The translations under genes and the position numbers were made by a program. 64,000 nt of DNA from G963668655 sp963668655 (lineage in GTDB: Bacteria; Myxococcota_A; SURF-8): the NCBI GenBank assembly GCA_963668655.2, contig CAXXPQ010000002.1, positions 1,178,001-1,242,000 of the forward strand. Direction: 5' to 3'. The notes beneath the pieces were generated by a model. The model searched no databases. It was not told the origin of the DNA and worked only from the letters and a program-made list of their open reading frames with translations. Below are positions 57,929 to 64,000 of this stretch, one piece after another. Numbering within the stretch: position 1 is the first letter of the stretch; each line of letters opens with the position of its first letter.

Positions 57929-58467
57929 GATCGGACTCCCCCGTTTTCCGCGCGGGACAGGCGTTTGTAAGCGGCATGATAGATGTCGAAATCCCGTTTC
58001 GAGAAGAGCACCATGCGAACCTCCCGGAGTTCCGGAATCTCCGCCAGGGTGCGGGCCAGGCTTTCCAGGGCCACCGGGGCGGCCTCTTCCGTGGGGTAGC
58101 CGTAGGCGCCGGTGGAAAGCGAGGGAAAGGCCACGGAGGAAAGGCCTAGTTTCCGGGCTTCCAACAGGCCGTTCCGATAGCAGGCGGCCAGAAGGCGGAC
58201 CTCGTCGCCGCGATTCCGGTAGACCGGCCCCACGGTGTGAATGACGTAACGGGCTTGCAGATCGTAGCCCTTCGTGCTTCGAGCCTCGCCCGTGGGGCAG
58301 CCGCCCAGGGTGCGGCACTCGGCCAGGAGTTCCGGACCGGCGGCGGCGTGAATCGCGCCGTCCACGCCCAGTCCTCCCAACAGGCTTTCGTTGGCGGCGT
58401 TGACGATGGCGTCGGTATTCTGGCGGGTGATGTCGCCCTGCACCAGACGAATGCGCTCCAGATCCAT
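57925..58467 (-). CDS. Macrodomain protein, probable O-acetyl-ADP-ribose deacetylase
   Basis: The 180-residue single-domain protein has the macrodomain ADP-ribose site: RLVQGDITRQNTDAIVNAAN, SLLGGLGVDGAIHAAAG and PSLSTGAYGYPTEEAA. Length and motifs fit the YmdB/MacroD subgroup, which removes O-acetyl-ADP-ribose acetate and mono-ADP-ribose from acidic residues. It overlaps the downstream helical-repeat gene by four bases. Together with the ADP-ribosylglycohydrolase upstream it suggests ADP-ribose turnover in this cell. Confidence 0.93.
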   Translation of the reverse strand: MDLERIRLVQGDITRQNTDAIVNAANESLLGGLGVDGAIHAAAGPELLAECRTLGGCPTGEARSTKGYDLQARYVIHTVGPVYRNRGDEVRLLAACYRNGLLEARKLGLSSVAFPSLSTGAYGYPTEEAAPVALESLARTLAEIPELREVRMVLFSKRDFDIYHAAYKRLSRAENGGVRS

Positions 58468-58519
58468 GGGGTGCCTTCCTTCGTCCTGCGGCGGAGCGAA
58501 TCCGCCGGCGAAGCGTTGC

Positions 58520-59011
58520 TCAGTCGATATTCTTGTAGCGGACTTTCACGAATTCCCGGAATCCGCAGGTTGCTTCCCAGAAGTGATTCGAACCCGGGTT
58601 GAAACTGCTTGTTTTCAGTTCCACGCGCCGGATGCCCCGGTCCCGGAGCCGGGCTTCCATGCGGGCGTAGATTTCCCGCCCGATGCGCCGTCCACGGACG
58701 GATTCGTCCACGCACATGTCGCTGATGAGCCCGATCCGCTGGAAGCGCATCACCGGAGGAAGCGCCTGCACCTGGGCCATGCAATAGCCCACGACCCGTC
58801 CGTCCTCCTCGGCGACCAGCACCACGGAATCGGGCTCGGCGATCTGTTGCAGAACCCAGCGGCGATAGTGGATTCGTCCGTCTTTCGAGGGCGTGAAGAT
58901 GGGGTCGAGCCGGGCGTGAAGCAGGAAAAGCTGTTCCCAGAGATCGCAGACGGCCTCCACGTCGCCAGGAACGGCGCCGCGAATCACCGTGCGGATGTCT
59001 TCCTTTCGCAT
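58520..59011 (-). CDS. GNAT-family N-acetyltransferase
   Basis: The 163-residue protein is a GCN5-related acetyltransferase. The acetyl-CoA pyrophosphate loop is VRGRRIGREIYARME, after strand GLISDMCVDESV, and the C-terminal part KTSSFNPGSNHFWEATCGFRE is typical of motif B. ATG 59011 with GGAGAGG upstream is preferred to an in-frame start 36 codons earlier. The substrate is unknown. It lies 52 bp upstream of the macrodomain gene on the same strand and may lead that operon. Confidence 0.9.
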   Translation of the reverse strand: MRKEDIRTVIRGAVPGDVEAVCDLWEQLFLLHARLDPIFTPSKDGRIHYRRWVLQQIAEPDSVVLVAEEDGRVVGYCMAQVQALPPVMRFQRIGLISDMCVDESVRGRRIGREIYARMEARLRDRGIRRVELKTSSFNPGSNHFWEATCGFREFVKVRYKNID

Positions 59012-59215
59012 GGTTTCCTCTCCGATTTCCCGAATCGTCCCGGGGGCGATCCTCCTCCGGAAACAACCCGATTTCGCGCCGCCTTTCCCCAGCCGTTCCG
59101 ATATCCCGACATTTGACAATGACCCGAATGGAAGCTTTTTGTCAAGACAATTGGCGTCGGTTCCGGAGGAAACGCATGGGAAAGCCGCCGCGAATCCGAA
59201 GAGAAGACGGGATGT

Positions 59216-60301
59216 TCAGGGCTCCAGGCCCCCGGTCTTGTCGGGAGGGTTCTTTTTACGCGAACGGCCGGAGACGGAACGGGGCCCGTCGTCCTTCTGC
59301 ACGTATATCCGATGCAGCCGCCGCCCGATTTCCATCAACCGCCGCCGCAAGGATTCCGGGCGGATGACCTCGATGCTGTCGCCAAAAGAGAGAATCCAGG
59401 AGAACAGTTCGGGAGTGATGGGCACGTCCAGGGCGATGAAGGCGTCTCCGTCTTGCCCCTCCCCTTCCGAGGGAAGAATCTCCTGGCTGGCGTGCCACTT
59501 GCGGGCCTTGAAATATTCCGCGATGGCGGACGAGACACGCAGCACCACCCGGCGCGTATCCCCCACGGTGATGCCGAAGGCCCGGGAGAGGTACTCTTCA
59601 GGACGGTAACCCTCCGGATAGGCGAAGCCCTGCCCGCGCAGCCATTGAGCCCGCAGGATGCGCTCTACTGCATAGGTGCGTTCGCTCTGTTGGCGTTGCG
59701 AATAGGCGATGAGGTACAGGGCGTTGTTATGCACCACCAGGCTCCAGGGACGGATGACGTCCTCCCGGGGTTCCGCGCCGGGTTTCTGATAGACGATGGA
59801 CACCAGTTGTTCCTCCAGCAACCCGGTGACGATTTCATTCAACTGGTCGTCGAAGGCGGCGTAACTTTTGGGCGCGCCCGGCGTGCAGTAGAATTTCAGC
59901 GCCAGCCGCGACTGGTGGCTGGAACGGCTGGAGGCCAGCCGGTGGGAGACCTTGGCGAACAGCGAGTCGATGCTGGTTTTCAGGTCGGTGCCCTGGGTGA
60001 AATTGAAGAAATTCTTTCCCATGTATAGGGCGGTCATCTCCATGACCGTCAGCTTCAGGGTTTCGCGGCCCTCGTGCCCGGAAAGCTGCCAGAATTTCTC
60101 CCCCGTGGGCAGGTGGCCGCTTTCGGCCACGGAATAGCTTTCCTGCAAAATGCCCAGATCCCGATGGGCCGTACGACGGCTGATCTCGAAGGCGTCCATC
60201 AGCATGCGCACGGTGACGTACCGGCGGCTCTGGATCATCTCCATGGTCTTCACCAGCCGATACCCCTGGCTGTACTTTCCCTTGGGCCTTCCGCCGGCCA
60301 T
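59216..60301 (-). CDS. WYL-domain transcriptional regulator
   Basis: The 361-residue protein has an N-terminal winged-helix (about 15-60, RRYVTVRMLMDAFEISRRTA, HRDLGIL), a WYL domain (about 165-245, SIVYQKPGAEPREDVIRPWS, LYLIAYSQRQQSERTYAVER) and a WCX-like C-terminal domain (VVLRVSSAIAEYFKARKWH). WYL regulators sense nucleic-acid-related ligands and often control defence or DNA-damage genes, but no such genes adjoin it. An AGAGG site precedes the ATG. It is divergent from the small membrane protein gene, with a 414-bp gap. Confidence 0.92.
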   Translation of the reverse strand: MAGGRPKGKYSQGYRLVKTMEMIQSRRYVTVRMLMDAFEISRRTAHRDLGILQESYSVAESGHLPTGEKFWQLSGHEGRETLKLTVMEMTALYMGKNFFNFTQGTDLKTSIDSLFAKVSHRLASSRSSHQSRLALKFYCTPGAPKSYAAFDDQLNEIVTGLLEEQLVSIVYQKPGAEPREDVIRPWSLVVHNNALYLIAYSQRQQSERTYAVERILRAQWLRGQGFAYPEGYRPEEYLSRAFGITVGDTRRVVLRVSSAIAEYFKARKWHASQEILPSEGEGQDGDAFIALDVPITPELFSWILSFGDSIEVIRPESLRRRLMEIGRRLHRIYVQKDDGPRSVSGRSRKKNPPDKTGGLEP

Positions 60302-60360
60302 GATCCGACCTCTCGCAAGGAGGGTTTTTATTGATACTACTGGACTTACTTTTCATGTTG

Positions 60361-60389
60361 AGCATAACCGGAAACGGAGAAGCTTGCAA
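60361..60389 (-). promoter_or_regulatory. Possible promoter of the WYL regulator
   Basis: On the minus strand TTGCAA (60384-60389), 17 bp and TATGCT (60361-60366), each matching 4 of 6 consensus bases, about 60 bp before the ATG. Confidence 0.45.
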
Positions 60390-60571
60390 GTGGGATTGTG
60401 CCGTAAAATGTCATCATCCTCATTTTCTGTCGTTTTTTTGTGACCAAACTCGGATTTCTGCCTTGAAAAACGCTTACTTTCGTGTAAAAAAATGCCGACG
60501 GTGCGATCATCGACCGACGCTGAAATGGATCGATCCGCGGTCTGCGTGCAAAAACGAAAACGAATTCGGGC

Positions 60572-60601
60572 TTGTTTCGAACCGTCTTGACGCATTATAA
60601 T
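60572..60601 (+). promoter_or_regulatory. Possible promoter with perfect TATAAT
   Basis: TATAAT at 60596-60601 with TTGTTT 18 bp upstream (60572-60577). It would give a leader of about 107 nt before ATG 60716. Confidence 0.5.
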
Positions 60602-60715
60602 TTAAGCTACGTGGAATCTCGGACACAACCGATTCGCTCTGAATCGCCGGAACAAAGTGTCCGCTCAAGCGAGGCGCGGCGGAAATCCACCTTTTCTGGA
60701 AGGGATAAGGCGACC

Positions 60716-61255
60716 ATGAAGGCCAAACTGGTACGCCCCGGAAAAAACGGATATGTTTATAGGGAATGGCATGACCTTCCGGGATTTCTATTTCCCCTGT
60801 GGTTTCTTCTGTTGACTTTCATGGGCGCCGTGCTTTTGTATGGCATCCTGTCTTTACCGCCGGAGACGGGCGAAACGCCGCATCACTACTCCGATACGGT
60901 CCTGGCCGGGCGACATCTGGCCTATGTCTCTGCCGGTTTTGTTCTTCTTTTGGCCGCGCCTCTAGCCGTGATGAAGGGCTTTTTCGTGGATTCCGGGAAT
61001 CGCCGAGTCCGAACCGTGGGCCTTCCCTTTCTGCACACCTCGGAACGCCTGCCCCTGGAAGGTCTCGCCGAAATCGAAGTAACCACCGAAACCCACGACT
61101 TTTACAACAAGCACGGCGAGAAACACCGCTTCGAAACCTTCGCCGTGGCCTTTTGCTACTCGGACGACACGCGCCGGAAACTGATCGGAGTCACCAACCG
61201 GAAGCTCGGCGAGCGCCTGGCGGCGGAACTGCGGGCCGTTCTCGCCCTGAACTGA
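60716..61255 (+). CDS. Two-helix membrane protein with PH-like soluble domain, function unknown
   Basis: The 179-residue protein has two hydrophobic helices (about 22-45, FLFPLWFLLLTFMGAVLLYG, and 66-86, VSAGFVLLLAAPLAVM). A soluble beta-rich domain follows (about 90-170, GFFVDSGNRRVRTVGLPFLH, LEGLAEIEVTTETHDFYN) in the manner of bacterial PH-like or membrane-anchored domains. ATG 60716 has AAGG upstream; the earlier in-frame codons overlap the promoter. I do not recognise a specific family. It may be regulated by the divergent WYL protein, but only position suggests this. Confidence 0.75.
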   Translation: MKAKLVRPGKNGYVYREWHDLPGFLFPLWFLLLTFMGAVLLYGILSLPPETGETPHHYSDTVLAGRHLAYVSAGFVLLLAAPLAVMKGFFVDSGNRRVRTVGLPFLHTSERLPLEGLAEIEVTTETHDFYNKHGEKHRFETFAVAFCYSDDTRRKLIGVTNRKLGERLAAELRAVLALN

Positions 61256-61293
61256 AACGAATCTCCTCCATGGAAAAAACCGGGGAATGCCGG

Positions 61294-61322
61294 TTGACGA
61301 GATCCCCTCGAAAGCTTAAATT
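61294..61322 (+). promoter_or_regulatory. Probable promoter of the flavoprotein gene
   Basis: TTGACG (61294-61299, 5 of 6), 17 bp and TAAATT (61317-61322, 4 of 6), about 92 bp before ATG 61414. The leader contains a GC hairpin with CGCTCCG and CGGAGCG arms (about 61342-61380). Confidence 0.55.
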
Positions 61323-61413
61323 GAAGACACTTCAAACCGAAGCGCTCCGCCCCGGGAAACGTTCCCCGTTTCGCGGAGCGAAGGCATAGGAACCGAAACC
61401 CAAAGGAGTGACG

Positions 61414-62595
61414 ATGAAAGCGCGCAAGATCGTGGATGGAGTACAGTGGATGGGAGTCATCGATTGGGATCGCCGCCTGTTCGACGCCCTGATTCCCCTG
61501 CCGGACGGAACCAGCTACAACGCTTATCTGGTGCAAGGCTCCGAAAAGACGGCGCTGCTCGACACGGTGGACCCCGAAACGTGGCCGCTGCTCGAACGAC
61601 AGCTCGAAAACGTTCCCCGGCTGGATTACGTGGTGATCCAGCACGCCGAGCAGGATCACTCCGGCAGCCTGCCCATGGTGCTGAAACGCTATCCCGAGGC
61701 CGTGGTGCTGACCCACAAAAAGTGCCAGGCCATTTTAGAGACGCATCTGGAATTCCCCCACGAGCGCATCCGGGCGGTGGAGGACGGCGAGTCCGTGGAC
61801 CTCGGCGGGAAAACCCTGCAATTCCATTACGTTCCCTGGGTGCACTGGCCGGATACGATGGCCACGTTCCTGCCCGAGGACGGCATCCTTTTCTCCTGCG
61901 ACTTCTTCGGCTCGCATTGGGCCGACTCGGAACTTTTCGCGGGAGAGAAACACGAGGTCATGGACGCGGCCAAGCGCTATTTCGCGGAAATCATGATGCC
62001 GTTCAAGCCCCAGATCCGCAAACACCTGGAGACGGTGAAGGAACTGAATCCGAAGATGATCGCCCCCAGTCACGGCCCCGTCTTCGACCGGGCCGCCTTC
62101 ATCCGGGACGCCTGGGACGAATGGGTGAACGCCAGTCCGAAAAACTCCGTTTTGCTGCTCTACGTCTCCATGCACGGCAGCACCGAGGCCATGGCCCGCA
62201 TCCTGGTGGAGGAACTGGCCGATCGCGGGGTGCGCGTCCGGCAGATCGAACTCACCCAGGCGGACCTGGGCAAGATCGCCGCCGAACTGGTGGACGCGGG
62301 AACGATCCTGATCGGAACGCCAACGGTCGTCAGCGGCCCGCATCCCTTCGCCTTGAATGCGGCGGCGCTGGCCAACCTGCTGAAACCCAAGGCCATGTTC
62401 GCCGGGATCTTCGGCTCGATGGGCTGGGGCGGAAAGGTGGTGCAGAAACTGGCGGCGGCGCTTCCCGACTTCAAGGGCGAACTGTTGGAGCCGGTGCTTT
62501 GCAAGGGACTGCCCGACGCCGAGGCGGCCGGAAAACTGGCGGAACTGGCGGAGACCATCGCGACGAAGCACCGGGAAGCCGGGCTGGGCGAATGA
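61414..62595 (+). CDS. FprA-type A-flavoprotein (flavodiiron protein)
   Basis: The 393-residue protein combines an N-terminal metallo-beta-lactamase-like diiron domain with a C-terminal flavodoxin domain. The diiron site is QHAEQDHSG (His77, Glu79, Asp81, His82), with further ligands in PWVHWPDTM, SCDFFGSHW and PSHGPVFD. The FMN loop is SMHGSTEAMA at about 252-261. Flavodiiron proteins reduce O2 to water or NO to N2O and protect against oxidative or nitrosative stress in anaerobes. AAAGGAG precedes ATG 61414. No rubredoxin gene is adjacent; ThpR follows 30 bp later on the same strand. Confidence 0.95.
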   Translation: MKARKIVDGVQWMGVIDWDRRLFDALIPLPDGTSYNAYLVQGSEKTALLDTVDPETWPLLERQLENVPRLDYVVIQHAEQDHSGSLPMVLKRYPEAVVLTHKKCQAILETHLEFPHERIRAVEDGESVDLGGKTLQFHYVPWVHWPDTMATFLPEDGILFSCDFFGSHWADSELFAGEKHEVMDAAKRYFAEIMMPFKPQIRKHLETVKELNPKMIAPSHGPVFDRAAFIRDAWDEWVNASPKNSVLLLYVSMHGSTEAMARILVEELADRGVRVRQIELTQADLGKIAAELVDAGTILIGTPTVVSGPHPFALNAAALANLLKPKAMFAGIFGSMGWGGKVVQKLAAALPDFKGELLEPVLCKGLPDAEAAGKLAELAETIATKHREAGLGE

Positions 62596-62625
62596 AGCCG
62601 CTTCGTCCGGCATGGATCTAAGGCC

Positions 62626-63234
62626 ATGCGGAAAGGCGGAAACCGACCGGAAGTGGCCGGAATGTGGCGGGTTTTTCTGGCGCTGGAGATTCCGGAAGAC
62701 TTGCGCGCGCGCCTTTTGCCCGTACACGAGGAGCTTCTGCGCGTGAAGAGGAGCGGCGACGTTCGCCTTTCGGTTCCCCGGCTGGAAAACCTGCATTTGA
62801 CCCTGCGCTTTCTGGGCGACGTGCGGCCGGAAAAGACGGAGGAAATCCGGGAGGTTCTGACACCCGCGCTGCGGGACGCGGCCGCTTTTCCGCTCCGCGT
62901 GGCGGAAATCGGCGGTTTTCCCGACCTGCGGCGGCCCCGGGTGATCTGGGGCGGCGTCGAGGCCGAACCGGCGCTCATGGATCTCTTTCGGCGGGTGGAG
63001 GACGGACTGGAAAAAGCGGGCTTCGGCCGGGAGAAGAAGCCCTTCCGGCCGCACCTGACGCTCGCGCGGGTGAAATCGACCCCGCCGGGGGCGTTCGAGC
63101 GGGCTCTGGCTGCCCATCGGGAGGCGGAATTCGGTTCGTTTTCGGCCGCGCGGCTGGCGCTTTTCCGCTCGGAACGGCTCCCGGAAGGCGCGCGCTATAC
63201 GCCCATCGTCACTTGGAACCTGGGCGATTCTTGA
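62626..63234 (+). CDS. thpR: RNA 2',3'-cyclic phosphodiesterase (LigT/ThpR, 2H family)
   Basis: The 202-residue protein has the two HxTx motifs of the 2H phosphoesterase superfamily: HLTLRFLGDV (His57) and HLTLARVK (His143), with RVFLALEIPEDL at the start and an RVIWGGV strand between them. ThpR opens 2',3'-cyclic phosphates in RNA. The start at 62626 has AAGG five bases upstream; an internal ATG 12 codons later is possible. It lies 30 bp after the flavoprotein gene. Confidence 0.9.
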   Translation: MRKGGNRPEVAGMWRVFLALEIPEDLRARLLPVHEELLRVKRSGDVRLSVPRLENLHLTLRFLGDVRPEKTEEIREVLTPALRDAAAFPLRVAEIGGFPDLRRPRVIWGGVEAEPALMDLFRRVEDGLEKAGFGREKKPFRPHLTLARVKSTPPGAFERALAAHREAEFGSFSAARLALFRSERLPEGARYTPIVTWNLGDS

Positions 63235-63304
63235 GGGCATCCGGGGGCTTTTCGGAAAAGACGGGCCACAACCACCGCCTTCGGGCGGAAGTAAGGAGCA
63301 AAAC

Positions 63305-64000
63305 ATGAAAAAACGCGCGGTGGGCATTCTGGCGATGCTGATCGGGAGCCTGCTTTTCGTCGCCCCGGCGAAAGCCCAGGACGTTCCGGATGTCAGCGGC
63401 ATCTGGGGGACCAAGTTCGGGGACATGGTGGTGGTTCAGGAAGGCGACAAACTCACCGGAACCCTGGTGAAAACCAGCGGATACTGCCCGTTCAAAAACG
63501 GCGAGAAGATTTTGAAGGGCATCATCATGGAGGACAGCCTGGCCGGGGAGTATCGCATGTGCCAGGCGGACGACGACTGCGGTCCGCCGGTCTGGGCCCA
63601 CGCTCTGCTTCTGGTGGCGGATCGGGGTTCGGTGCTCACGGGATCGGCCAGTTCCAAAAAAGCCGTCTGCCCCCTGGTGGGATTCTCGAAAAACGCGGGC
63701 GGCGAACGCGGCCTGTATTTCCGGCGGCTGGGAAAACTTTCCAAGAAGGCGCGGGCGGCCTTTACGGGAAAACCGGCGGCGAAAAAGAGCAAGCCCGAAA
63801 ACGTGAAGGAAAAGGCCAAGCCGGACGATAAGCGAACGCCCGGGAAAAGCGCCGTGGCGGAAAATCCGGAAACCCGGAAGAATCCGGAGGAAAACGCGGG
63901 AAAAGAATCGGAACCGAAGAACGATCAGCGGCTGGTGGCCATTCCGAAAGAGGTGGTGCTTCCCGGCCCGCCCGCTCCCCCGGGAACCTACGATCCCCGT
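63305..64000 (+). CDS. Exported protein of unknown function, partial (C-terminus outside window)
   Basis: An open frame of 232 codons starts at ATG 63305 with AAGGAG upstream and reaches the right edge without a stop. It has a signal peptide (VGILAMLIGSLLFVAPAKAQ). A small domain of about 100 residues follows, beginning DVSGIWGTKFGDMVVVQEGD, with cysteines in GYCPFKNG, RMCQADDDCG and AVCPLVG. Next is a Lys/Pro/Glu-rich disordered stretch (about 150-215). The start of the domain resembles short beta-barrel proteins with a GxWxTxxG motif, but I do not recognise a family. Confidence 0.75.
   Translation, partial: MKKRAVGILAMLIGSLLFVAPAKAQDVPDVSGIWGTKFGDMVVVQEGDKLTGTLVKTSGYCPFKNGEKILKGIIMEDSLAGEYRMCQADDDCGPPVWAHALLLVADRGSVLTGSASSKKAVCPLVGFSKNAGGERGLYFRRLGKLSKKARAAFTGKPAAKKSKPENVKEKAKPDDKRTPGKSAVAENPETRKNPEENAGKESEPKNDQRLVAIPKEVVLPGPPAPPGTYDPR

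Larger units (their letters stand above)
60302..60715. other. 414-bp divergent intergenic region
   Basis: This gap is more AT-rich than its surroundings and holds two probable promoters (listed separately), one for the WYL regulator and one for the membrane protein gene. No other gene or clear operator palindrome is seen. Confidence 0.5.

Overview
The window is a chromosomal segment of a GC-rich, Gram-negative-type bacterium. Several traits point to a deltaproteobacterial or myxobacterial-like lineage: large lipoproteins with Asp-Gly-Asp and Asp-Ala-Glu-Pro low-complexity linkers, myxobacterial-type Cys-rich repeats, FG-GAP propeller blades, choice-of-anchor domains, an AgmX-type envelope protein, and an F1 operon with both b and b' subunits. 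This placement is inferred from gene content; no rRNA, tRNA or CRISPR array was seen. Coding density is high, with many 4-bp ATGA overlaps, so long open frames on the opposite strand are common and mostly spurious.

Layout. 0-6.2 kb: a partial AhpD-like gene, a Phd/ParE-type toxin-antitoxin pair, a secreted penicillin-acylase-family hydrolase, an unknown anchored protein and an orphan HxsD-like protein. 6.4-12.4 kb: a two-domain M16 protease, prmA and a large membrane protein. 12.6-17 kb: nuoABCDHI (complex I core without EFG or J-N), closed by a strong terminator. 17-20.6 kb: a hairpin-rich spacer, a cupin, a DmpA/P1 peptidase and hutH. 20.8-26.3 kb: a vWA lipoprotein, then a Na/Pi transporter with a PhoU partner. 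26.3-28.7 kb: an accessory island, described below. 28.8-38.5 kb: a VioD-like aminotransferase and a 2758-residue lipoprotein. 38.7-46.5 kb: a three-gene envelope-lipid operon and the ATP synthase operon atpF'FHAGDC. 46.7-64 kb: AgmX-like protein, ferritin-like protein, lipoprotein subtilase, ADP-ribosylglycohydrolase, a UbiA-CruF-like fusion, nitroreductase, a Cys-rich lipoprotein, a helical-repeat protein, a macrodomain protein, GNAT, a WYL regulator, an A-type flavoprotein, ThpR and a partial secreted protein.

The most unusual stretch is the island at about 26.3-28.7 kb. It holds about 1 kb of apparently non-coding DNA packed with nested and mutually exclusive inverted repeats, a 9-bp-phased tandem repeat, a 75-residue zinc-ribbon gene, an origin-like block (AT tract, TAG-type trinucleotides, five DnaA-box-like 9-mers) and a serine recombinase of intermediate length. 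It may be a small mobile or formerly mobile replicon; this is inference from sequence architecture.

Other points worth attention are an ATP synthase alpha subunit with about 47 extra residues, an orphan HxsD with a histone-H1-like tail, a giant lipoprotein in which propeller blades and Cys-rich repeats interrupt one another in mid-unit, and a UbiA-CruF-like fusion.
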